Below the pieces are notes generated by a model. That model worked only from the letters and a program-made list of their open reading frames with translations. It did not search any database and was not told the DNA's origin. DNA of 64,000 bases from JAZDEY01 sp043808325 [NCBI: Candidatus Eiseniibacteriota bacterium] (GTDB lineage: Bacteria > Arandabacterota > Arandabacteria > Arandabacterales), in the NCBI GenBank assembly GCA_043808325.1, contig JAZDEY010000048.1:1-64000 (forward strand). The letters are read 5' to 3'. This document shows positions 16,671 to 26,130 of the stretch, one piece after another. Every line of letters starts with the position of its first letter. The first letter of the stretch is position 1. The translations under genes and the position numbers were made by a program.

Positions 16671-17168
16671 CTACTCAACCTTCTTAAACATACTGCCCTT
16701 GGCGCCGCACACCGGGCAGGTATCCGGAGCGTGCTTCTCGGCGGTATAGCCGCATACCGGGCACACGTAGTAGGGATACTCTTCCTGGCAGCTGCCGAGA
16801 TTGGAAAGCATATCGGTGTAAAGTTTGCCGTGAACTTTCTCCACTTCGAGCGCAAACCGGAATGACCGCTCGGCATCCTTGTGGCCTTCGGCCTTCGCGG
16901 CCTCGAGCATCTCGGGGTACATACTCTTGAACTCGTGGGTCTCCCCCGCGATCGCTTCCTTGAGGTTCTCGGGCGTGGCGTTTATGCCCTTCAGGGCCCG
17001 CAGGTGATTGTGGGCGTGGACCGTCTCGGCCTCGGCAGCCGCCATAAAGAGCCGGGCGACCTGAGGCTGGCCGTCGCGCTTGGCCTTGTCGGCGAACGCC
17101 AAGTACTTCCTGTTGGCCTGGGATTCACCTGCGAAAGCTTCCTTCAAATACTCTTCTGACTTTGCCAT
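16671..17168 (-). CDS. rbr: Rubrerythrin
   Basis: The start at ATG 17168 (MAKSEEYLKEAFAGESQANRKYL, given here as MAKSEEYLKEAFAGE) follows GGAGG. The ferritin-like domain has the EAFAGESQA and EAETVHAHNH di-iron residues and the second set GETHEFKSMYPEM. A rubredoxin domain ends the protein (CPVCG...CPVCG). It reduces H2O2 in anaerobes. The 165-residue length is on the short side but complete. Confidence 0.93.
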   Translation of the reverse strand: MAKSEEYLKEAFAGESQANRKYLAFADKAKRDGQPQVARLFMAAAEAETVHAHNHLRALKGINATPENLKEAIAGETHEFKSMYPEMLEAAKAEGHKDAERSFRFALEVEKVHGKLYTDMLSNLGSCQEEYPYYVCPVCGYTAEKHAPDTCPVCGAKGSMFKKVE

Positions 17169-17295
17169 CTCGAACCAGCCTCCTCTTCTGCACTCAGTCT
17201 CAATTCCAGCGTGACTTTTCACATTAAGACGCCGCTTGCCCCAAGAAGGTATCGGGAAACTTCCAGGTGCTGCCAGATTCTGCCGTCAAGTGCCG

Positions 17296-18621
17296 CTAGA
17301 TGCCGCTAAAATGGATGCCCTCGAACAGCATACTCGGCGTTCTCACACTCGAATACAGGAAGGGATCGTTCCCAGCCGCAGCCAGGCGGTCCAGCAGATC
17401 CCGAATATTGCCCGAGATATTCATCTCGTGGACCGGCGTCGTTCTCTCGCCGTTCTCTATGAGGACGCCGATCACGCCGACCGAGAAGTCGCCGGTTGTC
17501 GAATTGGAGTTGCCCCCGATGAAACCCTGAACCAGGATACCCTTCTCGACATCCTTGATGATCTCTTCGAGTGACTTGGAACCGCAATCAAATACGATGT
17601 TTGAAGGCCCGCCGGTGGTGGGTTCCACCCCGAGCTTCCTGCCATAATAGGTATCGATATAGTAGTTTCTGAGGAAGCCCTTCTCGATCAAGGGCCGCTT
17701 GCGGGCGGCAAGGCCCTCATCGTCGAAGAACCGCGAACCCAGCCCCTTCTCGAGCGTAGGATCGTCGATCGCCGTGAACACGGGTGAAGCGACCTGCTTG
17801 CCGATCATCCCGTCGAGGAAGGAGTTCTTCTGCTGAAGAGCCCGTCCGCTCAAGGGTTCCCTGAGCAGGAAGAAGAGCCTCCTGCCGGAACGATTCTCAA
17901 CGATGCAGTCATACTGGCCCGAGGCGATCTTCTTCTGGCCGATCCGGGCAACCGCCCGCGTTGCCGCGGTCTTGCCCAACTCGCTCGGCGGGGGAAGATC
18001 CCTGCGGAAGCGCGTATCCGCCCCTGCCCAGTCATCGGGGCGGCCCCCATCAGGATCGCCGACCGTCACATCGGCCTCAGCGCTAAAGGCGGTGCCGCGC
18101 GAGCCACCCACAAATCCATTGCTGTGGACCTGGATCGATTCAGATGATGTGTCCGAGTAGCTTGCGGTCGTCGAGATGATCTTATCGCTCTCGGCCATTG
18201 CCGCCGCCTCGATCTCCTCGGCGATTCTCACGCGGTCGCGCGCTTCGATCTTGTCGTAACCGGGATCGTAGATCTTGAGATCCCCTTCGGTCTTCTCGGG
18301 ATAGTACTTGGGATCGGGCAGTGACCGGTACTCGTCTCGAGTCAGGTACTTGGTCGCCGCAACCGCATCCTCTATGAACCTGGCAAGCGACTCCTTCCTC
18401 AAGTCATTGGTTGAATTGGCGGAGAACCGCCCGTCGACATAGACATCCAGGTTGAGCCGGCTCTGCTGGTATTCGCGGAGCTTATCGATCTTGCGGTCGC
18501 GGAACTCGACCTCGACATTGCGCTCGGAGCCGAGATGGACGGCCGCTTCGGTCGCGCCGCTCTTAAGAGCATGCTTCATCGCCCACTCGGCAAGATCCAG
18601 TCTGTCTTTCTCGTTCATCAT
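17296..18621 (-). CDS. TldE/PmbA-family protein
   Basis: A 441-residue protein of the TldD/PmbA (PF01523) family without the metal-binding HExxxH motif, hence the non-catalytic TldE half. The C-terminal part shows GGNSNSTTGDFSVGVIGVLIENGER. With TldD it forms a protease that degrades unfolded or leader peptides and matures modified peptides. It is 36 bp downstream of the tldD gene. Confidence 0.88.
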   Translation of the reverse strand: MMNEKDRLDLAEWAMKHALKSGATEAAVHLGSERNVEVEFRDRKIDKLREYQQSRLNLDVYVDGRFSANSTNDLRKESLARFIEDAVAATKYLTRDEYRSLPDPKYYPEKTEGDLKIYDPGYDKIEARDRVRIAEEIEAAAMAESDKIISTTASYSDTSSESIQVHSNGFVGGSRGTAFSAEADVTVGDPDGGRPDDWAGADTRFRRDLPPPSELGKTAATRAVARIGQKKIASGQYDCIVENRSGRRLFFLLREPLSGRALQQKNSFLDGMIGKQVASPVFTAIDDPTLEKGLGSRFFDDEGLAARKRPLIEKGFLRNYYIDTYYGRKLGVEPTTGGPSNIVFDCGSKSLEEIIKDVEKGILVQGFIGGNSNSTTGDFSVGVIGVLIENGERTTPVHEMNISGNIRDLLDRLAAAGNDPFLYSSVRTPSMLFEGIHFSGI

Positions 18622-18657
18622 CTCGTCCTCATTTCATCATTCGGTCACGACGCGAGG

Positions 18658-20208
18658 TCACGAATTCATTCCGCCGACTGTTATCTTGGAAACCTTGACC
18701 GTAGGGAGCCCCTGAGAGACCGGCACTCCCTGACCGCCCTTGCCGCAGGTCCAACCGCCCTCGGCCATCTTGGGGTCGTTGCCCACCATCACGATGTCTC
18801 GAAGCACCTGCGGGCCATTGCCTATGATGTTGACGTCCTTGACGGGCCGGGTGAGTTCGCCGCCCTCGATAAGCCTGCCGGACTTGACATAGAAGGAGAA
18901 ATCGCCCGCCCCTATCATAACCTGGCCGTTGGTGAACTCCTCGGCATAGAGCCCGTGGTTGACGCTCCGTATGATCTCCTTCGGGTCGTGAGGCCCCGCT
19001 AGCATATAGGTGTTTCGCATCCGCGGCTGCGGCGGGAAGCGGAAAGATTGCCGCCGGCCGCTGCCCGTGGGCCGCACGCCGTAGTATTGAGCGCTTATCC
19101 TGTCGTGGAGATAGCTTGTCATGATGCCGTCGGTGACGAGATAGGTCCGTTCGGTGTCGTTGGCTTCATCGTCGATGTTGAGGGTTCCTCGGATATTGGG
19201 ATTGGTCCCATCATCAACGATGGTTACGAAGGTCTCGGCCACAGGCTTGCCGATCTTGTCCGAGAAGATCGAGATCTGCTTGCGGTTGAAGTCGGCCTCC
19301 ATGCCGTGCCCGATGGCTTCGTGGAGGAGAATGCCTGAGCCACCGGGCCCGAGCACCACTTCCATCTCGCCGGCTTCGGGCTTCACCGCATCAAAGAGAG
19401 CGACGGTGCGGCGCACGGCTTCCTTGGCCAGCAGATCGACATTCTCCTGAGTCAGGAACTCAAGACCCTGTCGGCCGGTCAGGTCAAAACCGTTCTGCTC
19501 GCGACGGCCGTTCTGCTCGGCCGTGGCACTCACGGATACGCGAACCATCGGGCGATAATCGTGAACTGCCCGGCCCTCTGATGTCGCTATCAGGATGTAC
19601 GAGGTGGTGTTGGAAAAGCGCACCCGCGATTTGATGATGCGCGGATCGAGCGCACCCACCTGATCGTTTATGCTCAAGAGATAGGGAATCTTCTCGTCGA
19701 TCGAGACCTCTTCCCAGGGCATGGCGATGGGATAATAGTCGGGCGTCTTATGCAGACTGAGAGCCACGGGAGCCACGGTCTGGCCGGAGGACGCGATGTT
19801 GGCGGCCGTCCGCGCTGCGAGTTTCATCCCCTCGGGAGTAATGGCCTCGGTGAAGGAATAGCCAGTTTGATCGCCTTTCAAGACCCGGATGCCGACCCCG
19901 AAGTCAACATCGGTGACTGCCCGATTGACGTTCTTGTCCTCGAGCGCGACCTCGTTCGCAATCGTGTGCTCGAAGAAGAGATCGCAGTAGTCGCCGCCTT
20001 GGGACAAGGCCTCGGCCATAACCTGCTGAATCGTTTTCTCGTCGACCCCGAAGTGAATGTAGAAGTCCCACAGGGTCAGGTCTGTCGGCGCAACAACTGC
20101 GAAGGCCCGGTCCGCGGCCGGCCCGAGAAAAGCGGGCAGCACAGCCGCAGCCACTATGCCTTTGGAGGACTGCTTGAGGAACGTGCGTCGTGAGATTCCG
20201 GATTTCAC
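18658..20208 (-). CDS. TldD-family metalloprotease with Tat signal
   Basis: The protein starts at GTG 20208 (AAAGGAG upstream) with a twin-arginine signal SRRTFLKQSSKG, unusual because most TldD proteins are cytoplasmic. The metal motif is HEAIGHGMEADFNRK (HExxxH). The C-terminal beta region (GNDPKMAEGGWTCGKGGQ) is typical. It pairs with the TldE gene. A Tat-exported TldD next to a TldE without an evident signal is odd; the partner may be carried along. Confidence 0.88.
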   Translation of the reverse strand: MKSGISRRTFLKQSSKGIVAAAVLPAFLGPAADRAFAVVAPTDLTLWDFYIHFGVDEKTIQQVMAEALSQGGDYCDLFFEHTIANEVALEDKNVNRAVTDVDFGVGIRVLKGDQTGYSFTEAITPEGMKLAARTAANIASSGQTVAPVALSLHKTPDYYPIAMPWEEVSIDEKIPYLLSINDQVGALDPRIIKSRVRFSNTTSYILIATSEGRAVHDYRPMVRVSVSATAEQNGRREQNGFDLTGRQGLEFLTQENVDLLAKEAVRRTVALFDAVKPEAGEMEVVLGPGGSGILLHEAIGHGMEADFNRKQISIFSDKIGKPVAETFVTIVDDGTNPNIRGTLNIDDEANDTERTYLVTDGIMTSYLHDRISAQYYGVRPTGSGRRQSFRFPPQPRMRNTYMLAGPHDPKEIIRSVNHGLYAEEFTNGQVMIGAGDFSFYVKSGRLIEGGELTRPVKDVNIIGNGPQVLRDIVMVGNDPKMAEGGWTCGKGGQGVPVSQGLPTVKVSKITVGGMNS

Positions 20209-20213
20209 GGGAG

Positions 20214-20552
20214 CTCCTTTTGGTGCGTGACCTATTCGTTTCCGTCAGGGGTGAGCGTCCTGTGCACTATAGTCCTGCCAATTAAGGTACCCCAATCCGT
20301 GACTTTCGTCAATGCGCTACCGGGTCTGCGAACCCGAGCGAGCTTGTGGCGCCTCGGGGCGGAAGCCCTTCGCTCAGCAACTGATATTCGCTCCGGGCAA
20401 TCCGCCCCATCGGCAGGCCAGATAATTGGGCGCGGGAGGAGGGTTGATGCGGAGGCGAATGGGGTTCTGAGCCGGAGCACAACCCCCGACCGAGCGCAAC
20501 CATAGTGGCGCCCTTGACGAGGGCGGGGCACACGCGTATCGTCTAGTCAAGC
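20214..20552. other. Intergenic region between tldD and the nitroreductase
   Basis: No coding pattern is convincing here. On the minus strand TTGACG (20312-20307) and TACCTT (20289-20284) are 17 bp apart and may be the tldDE promoter, with only a moderate -10 box. Confidence 0.4.
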
Positions 20553-20615
20553 GTGATCCGGGCCAAAGGATCGAAGATCAAGTCGAGGATCAAGAGAGTC
20601 AACAGGAGGAGAGTG

Positions 20616-21278
20616 ATGACCGGAAGATTGCTTCGAATTCTGAGTGTGAGTTTGGCAGTGCTGTTCCTTGCATCGGTGGCGGGTTCCGCGAAGGACCTTG
20701 CGGTGATAAAGCTGCCCAAACCACAGATGGAAGGCGGCAAGCCCTTGATGCAGGCGTTGAAGGAGCGGCAGACCGGCCGCGACTTCAGCCCTGAGAAGCT
20801 GCCCCTGCAGGTGATCTCGAATCTCCTGTGGGCTGCCGATGGGATAAACCGTCCCGAGGCCGGCAAGCGCACGGCACCATCAGCGGTCAACTGGCAGGAG
20901 ATCGATATCTATGTAACGCTCGCCGAAGGAGCCTATCTTTACGATGCCAAGACCAACGAGCTCAAGCCGGTGCTGGCCGAAGACATCCGCGCCAAGACCG
21001 GCGGCCAGCCGTTCGTCGGGACGGCGCCCATGAATCTGGTCTACGTGGCGGATTACGCCAGGATGGGCGAGAAGTCGTCGCTCGAGGATAAGACCTTCTA
21101 TTCGGCATGCGACACCGGCTTCATCAGCCAGAATGTTTATCTCTACTGTGCCTCTGAGGGCCTGGCGACCGTAGTGCGCGGGTATGTGGACAAGGAAGCC
21201 CTTGCCAAGACCTTGAACCTCAGGCCGGATCAGAAGGTGACGCTCGCTCAGACGGTCGGATATCCTATAAAGAAGTAG
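20616..21278 (+). CDS. Secreted nitroreductase-family (SagB-type) oxidoreductase
   Basis: ATG 20616 has AGGAGGAG at good spacing and opens a signal peptide (LLRILSVSLAVLFLASVAG). The body is a nitroreductase fold: ERQTGRDFSPEKLPLQVISNLLWAADGINR, split as ERQTGRDFS and LPLQVISNLLWAADGIN, then a flavin-binding C-terminus. Exported members of this group are usually annotated as SagB/ThcOx or nitroreductase. FMN would be the cofactor and the substrate is unknown. Its 3' end overlaps the convergent amylase gene by 14 bp. Confidence 0.8.
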   Translation: MTGRLLRILSVSLAVLFLASVAGSAKDLAVIKLPKPQMEGGKPLMQALKERQTGRDFSPEKLPLQVISNLLWAADGINRPEAGKRTAPSAVNWQEIDIYVTLAEGAYLYDAKTNELKPVLAEDIRAKTGGQPFVGTAPMNLVYVADYARMGEKSSLEDKTFYSACDTGFISQNVYLYCASEGLATVVRGYVDKEALAKTLNLRPDQKVTLAQTVGYPIKK

Positions 21279-22638
21279 CGTAGACTCGGTAAGCCCAAGG
21301 CTTGAGCGTGAGCCAGGTGTCTTTGGCAAGCGTGCTTGGCTTGCCGGTCAGAGCATCGGTATAGGTGCCGGCAAACTTGCGGCCTCGGAGCTCGACCTTC
21401 TGAGTGCGTAGCGATAGATTCGCGATCACGAAGACCTTGGCCTCGCCCTCTTCGCGAACGAAGGCAAATACGGCGCCATCGTTGGAGGTGGGCACGCGCT
21501 CCATCCGGCCTCCCGCGCTTCCGTTCCATAGCGCGGGATTCTCCTGCTTGAGGTTAAGGATCGCCGCATAGAGCCTCGCAGCCTCGTGTTCTTTCCAGGC
21601 GATTGAGTCCTTGTCGAAGAAGGCCAGCCGTTTCGATAAGCCCGCTTCCTGGCCGCCATAGACCAGGGGGATGCCATCCACGGTCGCGGCAAGCGCGGCA
21701 AGGGCAGCAGCACCCTCGCCGAACATCTGCTGGGTGGTGCCGTTCCACGAGTTCTCATCGTGGTTCGAGGTGAAATACATGCGGTAGGCATCTTCGGGGT
21801 ACTCGGCTGCATCACGCTCGAAATAGGTCCACAGGTCGGCGGGGCCGCTCGCACCTTCGGCAACACGCCGCATAAGCTTGAAGAGCCCCCACCCGTAGGT
21901 GGCATCGAAGGCCCGCGCGTGGAGCGCCGGGGATTCGCCCTCGGCCAGCATGAAAACGGGCTTGATTCTATCCAGTTCGGTGCGCGCGGCTTCCCAGAAA
22001 TCGAGCGGCACCATCTCGGCCACGTCACACCTGAAGCCGTCGATATCGGTCTCACGGACCCAGAACTTCATCGCATCGATCATATAGGCGCGCAGCCCGG
22101 GATCGTCATAATTGAGGTCGATGACATCGGCCCAGTCGGGAACCGGCGGCGCGAAGTTGCCGGACGCGTCCCTGGTGTACCATTCGGGATGGTCGACCAT
22201 GAGAGGATTGTCCCAGGCGGTGTGGTTGGCAACCCAATCTATGATGACGTACATCCCCAGGTCGTGGACGTGCTTGACCAGAGCCTTGAAGTCCTCGAGC
22301 GTCCCGTATTCGGGATTGACCGCGAGATAGTCCCGGACCGAGTAATAGCTCCCGAGCGTACCCTTGCGATTCTTCTCCCCTATCGGGTGGATGGGCATCA
22401 GCCAAAGAAGCTTGACACCCATTGCCTTGAGCCGAGGCAGGTGCTGCTCGAACTCCTTGAAGCTGCCGCCGGACGAATACTGGCGAAGGTTGACCTCATA
22501 GATGGCGGCGTCGCGGCTCCACGCGGGGTGAACCACTTGACTCGCGGGGCGCTCGGCGAGCGCAAGCGAGGCCGCAAGTGCAACAAAGAGGATGCTGCCG
22601 ACAAGTGGTGATGCGCGCCCTCGACTCACTCTATCCAA
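21265..22638 (-). CDS. Secreted alpha-amylase-family glycoside hydrolase (GH13)
   Basis: The protein has a signal peptide ending ALAERP and the GH13 regions: DWVANHT (I), GFRCDVAE with the nucleophile Asp (II), AEGE with the acid/base Glu (III), and TSNHDENSW (IV). A small C-terminal beta domain follows. TTG 22638 is taken as start since AAGGGGG lies just upstream; the frame is open to 22656. It should hydrolyse alpha-1,4-glucans outside the cytoplasm. Confidence 0.88.
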   Translation of the reverse strand: MDRVSRGRASPLVGSILFVALAASLALAERPASQVVHPAWSRDAAIYEVNLRQYSSGGSFKEFEQHLPRLKAMGVKLLWLMPIHPIGEKNRKGTLGSYYSVRDYLAVNPEYGTLEDFKALVKHVHDLGMYVIIDWVANHTAWDNPLMVDHPEWYTRDASGNFAPPVPDWADVIDLNYDDPGLRAYMIDAMKFWVRETDIDGFRCDVAEMVPLDFWEAARTELDRIKPVFMLAEGESPALHARAFDATYGWGLFKLMRRVAEGASGPADLWTYFERDAAEYPEDAYRMYFTSNHDENSWNGTTQQMFGEGAAALAALAATVDGIPLVYGGQEAGLSKRLAFFDKDSIAWKEHEAARLYAAILNLKQENPALWNGSAGGRMERVPTSNDGAVFAFVREEGEAKVFVIANLSLRTQKVELRGRKFAGTYTDALTGKPSTLAKDTWLTLKPWAYRVYATSL

Positions 22639-22659
22639 CGTGCCCCCTTCGGCCAACCC

Positions 22660-23418
22660 CTAAGACCGCGAAGCCTTGATCCTGGCCCTCACCTTTCCCC
22701 AAGATGGCAACGCGAGGAAACTCCCGTCCATGTTTTCAACCATGTCGATGAACCTGGCCATCGGCACCGAGAATGCCAGATGATCGGGAGCAACGCAAGG
22801 CCGCGCCGACACGTCGAACATGCCGAGCACCGCCCGCGGGTGATCGGACTTGGACTCAAGATAGGAATAGTAGACCATCGAGGCGCAGCCCGAGGCCGAA
22901 GGGACGATGACCGCATTGACATCGGGCTGGTCGTAGTTGGCGAGTGAAAAGAGCCCCGAGAGCACGTCAGGCGGGGCGAAGAAGATCACGGCCAGTGGCT
23001 CCTCGTCGAGGTCAAGCATGTCCCATCTCTTAAAGACGATGAACCTGCCCGGCACCTCAAAGGTCGGCAGGCGCCGCAGCTGCTCCATCACCAGCTGCGG
23101 AGATTTCTTGTATCGCTCACCCTCCATCTTGCCGGGTATTCCTGTGGAAAGAAAGTACTCAAAGTCCGGCCGAAGCTTCTGGGCAAAACCCAGATAGCGT
23201 TTCCCTCCCCCACACTGGGTAGTCTCGACGTCCAGGGCAAGCGTCCCTCCCGCGCGCACCGCATCCAGGGCATCGACGACGCACTGGGTTACGGCGGCCG
23301 ACTTGGCGCGCTCTTCCCAACCCCGGTCATTGGTGTAGTAATAAGCGATCGGAAGCTCCGCTCCGGGAAAGTACTTCTCCCAGAGTTCCAGAAACTGCTG
23401 CTTGAATCTCACATCCAT
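22660..23418 (-). CDS. DUF169-family protein
   Basis: A 252-residue protein resembling DUF169: KYFPGAELPIAYYYT, a Cys cluster CGGGKRYLGF, and VIVPSASGCASMVYYSYLE. Family members lie near redox enzymes in anaerobes, but their function is unsettled. GGAGGAG precedes the ATG. Its end is 22 bp from the amylase start region. Confidence 0.75.
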   Translation of the reverse strand: MDVRFKQQFLELWEKYFPGAELPIAYYYTNDRGWEERAKSAAVTQCVVDALDAVRAGGTLALDVETTQCGGGKRYLGFAQKLRPDFEYFLSTGIPGKMEGERYKKSPQLVMEQLRRLPTFEVPGRFIVFKRWDMLDLDEEPLAVIFFAPPDVLSGLFSLANYDQPDVNAVIVPSASGCASMVYYSYLESKSDHPRAVLGMFDVSARPCVAPDHLAFSVPMARFIDMVENMDGSFLALPSWGKVRARIKASRS

Positions 23419-23452
23419 GTCGAATCTCCTCCGCTCGAGCCAGCCTGCCTCA

Positions 23453-26071
23453 TCAATCGATCTGGTCCTTGAAGTCCGGCTCGGGAATCACGGGCAGCAA
23501 AACATGCGACGGATGGTCCTTGTCGTGATAGATCCGCTGAACCGCGCTCATATACTTGGTCTCGGTCTCGTTGTGGCCCCCGGTATTGAGATTGCGCGAG
23601 AAGATCGGGAAGGAGGCCGAGCAGACCTCGACCCGGAGCCTGGCCCCCACGGGGACCGTGATCCCCGTTTGCCACATGTCGAGATGGTATTCATAGATTT
23701 CCCCGGGTGTGAGCATCTCGGGCTTGGAGAAGGAATTCCGGTACCTCGCGCGTATGACACCGTGGACCAGCGGGAAGACCCCGCCATCGGCATCCACTTG
23801 GGAGAGCCTCATAAACCAGTCGGTATCCTTGGCTGAGGAACCGGCATATAGCACTGCTGAGACCGGCCCGACAAGCGTCACGGGCTCCTCCCAGGGGCGG
23901 GTATCGTAGACAAGGATGTCGCTCCGATCGGAGTCCACTTTGGCGTAGTAGCCCATCATCCGCGCCCGCTCTTCCTCGACCGAGATCTCTTCCCCGGGTG
24001 CCCCTGGCTGGCCGCTGCCTTCACCCCCTTCAGCGCCCTCGCCGCCTTCGGCGCCCTTCACGGCGTTATCGGCCTGCTTCCCTGCGTCCTCAACGAGGTC
24101 CTTCGGATCGAAGTAAAAGCCCGGATCGGGTGTGGGATCGCCCGGATCATAGGTAAAGGTGTCGAACGCCATGCCGTCGGCAGGCGGAGAAGTATCCAGC
24201 CACCCATCGCCCGAAGAGGTATTGGCCTTCCCCTGGCTTGCCAGATAGAACTTGGTGAACTTGGTCTCGGGCAGCGGGTAGGTGTTGCCGGTCAACCACT
24301 TGTTGCTGCCCATGGCGAAGAGAGCAACCAAGGGCTCGCGATCGATCCCATTATCAATGCCCTTGAGCCACCGGTCGAGCCAGCGCACGTAACTGCGTTC
24401 AAGATCGACGATCGCCGAGGGGCCAAAATCGGTGACGCGCGGCCCCATGCGCGTAGCGCTCGCCGTGTGCCCCCACGGTCCCAGGACCAATTTCTGGTTG
24501 GCGTGTCCGTACTTGGTCATAGTGAGATAGTTTAGCTTCGAACCGATCCCATCGCCGTCGTACCAGCCCGATTGATGATAGACCGGGATATCGACCTTCG
24601 CCAGGCGCTCCAGGAAACTCGCGCGATCCCAGTAGGCGTCGTTATCCGGATGCTTGATCCAGTCGCGCCAGTAAGGGTTCGGCTTCCCCAGGACGATCTC
24701 ATCGAGATCGATAACGGGTAGATGCCGTAGCAGCCTGGCATACTTCTTATCCATTATGTCCTGGAGGGATTTGCCCGAGAGATCGGCGGTCGCTTCCTGC
24801 TCAAGCACGTCCGCCCACCAGATTGCACCGAACAGGAAAAAAGCCCCATATTCGTACGGGATGTTGTAGTAGGGATCGGGGGGAGACACGTTGGGAATGA
24901 TAGTCACGAGGTGCGGGGGCGCCTCGCGCGCGGCCCACCACTGGACCCAGCCGACATAAGAAGCTCCGATCATCCCCACCTTGCCGTTGGACCATGGCTG
25001 CGCTGCCAGCCACTCGATCGTGTCGTATCCGTCGGCGGGCTCGTTGAAGAAAGGCTCCCACTTGCCACCCGACGCGAAGCGCCCGCGACAGTCTTGGGCC
25101 GCATAAACGTAGCCGCGCCGGGCGAAGTACTTGGCCTGGAGCTCGTTCATCTCCTTCTTATAGGGCGTCCTCACGAGAATCACGGGAAACTTGCCGGCCG
25201 CAGTGGGCCGGTAGATATCGACCGAGAGATTGACGCCGTCCCTCATCGAAACTGCAACATCGTCATCCAAAGTCACCTCGTAGGTCGGCTGCGAGAGCGT
25301 CGAATCTGCAGTCTCGGCAAGCCTGAGCGTCTCATAGCCGTCACGCACGTAGGCCGCATGCTGGGCCGGGACATCGCCGAAACAGATCCGGTTCTGGTCG
25401 TCAACCCAGATGGTTACATCGACACCCGGCAGGCTGTAGCGGTAGAGCGTGAAGTTCTGGGTGCGGCCCGCGACCGTCCGCTCCAAGGTCTCAAGCCGCT
25501 CGAGCGAGGCATCCATCACGACTGCCGGAATGATGAAGAGCGGGAAGATCTGCTTGCCGCCTGCGACCTGGTCGTAGGCCACCACGGCCTGACTCATCAG
25601 GGATGGACTGAAGTTCTCAAAGATGCGCGTGCCGGGCCGAAGTTCGACCGTCGAGGTCTCGGTCCCATGGGTTATCTTGGCCTTACCACCCTCACGCACC
25701 ACCGCGGCGGGGCCCTGCGGAGTCTCGATCGACATCGCCGTCCAGTAACCTCTCTCGTCGACTGTGATGGCGAGCGAGGAGGAGATGGTCTGCCCTGCCA
25801 TTGATATGCTGTAATCACCCGAGAAACTGCCGTCCGGCATCCACTTCGACTGCGATCTCACGACCGGGTCTTCGTTGACGTAAAGCGTGAAGTGAGCATC
25901 ATCCTGAAGCACGTTCAGGGGATAGGTGAGTTCCTCCGAGGTGACCGGTTCCGCCGCACGGCATGAGACCGCGAGAAATACCGCCATGATTGCGGCAGCG
26001 GCGAATGCGACAGCCGTAGATGCAATCGGAGCAAACCAAGACGAGACCGTGTGCCCGTGGGAGCGATTCAC
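23453..26071 (-). CDS. CocE/NonD-family (X-Pro dipeptidyl-peptidase-like) hydrolase lipoprotein
   Basis: An 872-residue protein starting at GTG 26071 with GGAGGATAAG upstream and a lipobox (LAVSC). The N-terminal ~220 residues are of no recognised family. The catalytic alpha/beta hydrolase domain has MIGASYVGWVQWW with the nucleophile Ser, WGHTAS with the probable His, and a C-terminal jelly-roll (GARLRVEVCSASFP). A linker of G, E and A repeats (GAEGGEGAEGGEGSG) lies before the last domain. It likely cleaves peptides or esters at the cell surface. Confidence 0.85.
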   Translation of the reverse strand: MNRSHGHTVSSWFAPIASTAVAFAAAAIMAVFLAVSCRAAEPVTSEELTYPLNVLQDDAHFTLYVNEDPVVRSQSKWMPDGSFSGDYSISMAGQTISSSLAITVDERGYWTAMSIETPQGPAAVVREGGKAKITHGTETSTVELRPGTRIFENFSPSLMSQAVVAYDQVAGGKQIFPLFIIPAVVMDASLERLETLERTVAGRTQNFTLYRYSLPGVDVTIWVDDQNRICFGDVPAQHAAYVRDGYETLRLAETADSTLSQPTYEVTLDDDVAVSMRDGVNLSVDIYRPTAAGKFPVILVRTPYKKEMNELQAKYFARRGYVYAAQDCRGRFASGGKWEPFFNEPADGYDTIEWLAAQPWSNGKVGMIGASYVGWVQWWAAREAPPHLVTIIPNVSPPDPYYNIPYEYGAFFLFGAIWWADVLEQEATADLSGKSLQDIMDKKYARLLRHLPVIDLDEIVLGKPNPYWRDWIKHPDNDAYWDRASFLERLAKVDIPVYHQSGWYDGDGIGSKLNYLTMTKYGHANQKLVLGPWGHTASATRMGPRVTDFGPSAIVDLERSYVRWLDRWLKGIDNGIDREPLVALFAMGSNKWLTGNTYPLPETKFTKFYLASQGKANTSSGDGWLDTSPPADGMAFDTFTYDPGDPTPDPGFYFDPKDLVEDAGKQADNAVKGAEGGEGAEGGEGSGQPGAPGEEISVEEERARMMGYYAKVDSDRSDILVYDTRPWEEPVTLVGPVSAVLYAGSSAKDTDWFMRLSQVDADGGVFPLVHGVIRARYRNSFSKPEMLTPGEIYEYHLDMWQTGITVPVGARLRVEVCSASFPIFSRNLNTGGHNETETKYMSAVQRIYHDKDHPSHVLLPVIPEPDFKDQID

Positions 26072-26130
26072 GCTTATCCTCCTTGATCTGGAGCCCGGCC
26101 GGCCGGTGTTGCCGGCACCTCTTACCCTGC

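Noticed and set aside
20232-20531. A 99-codon minus-strand open frame upstream of tldD
   Set aside because: Codon use is unstructured, there is no ribosome site or recognisable domain, and a promoter-like element lies inside it.
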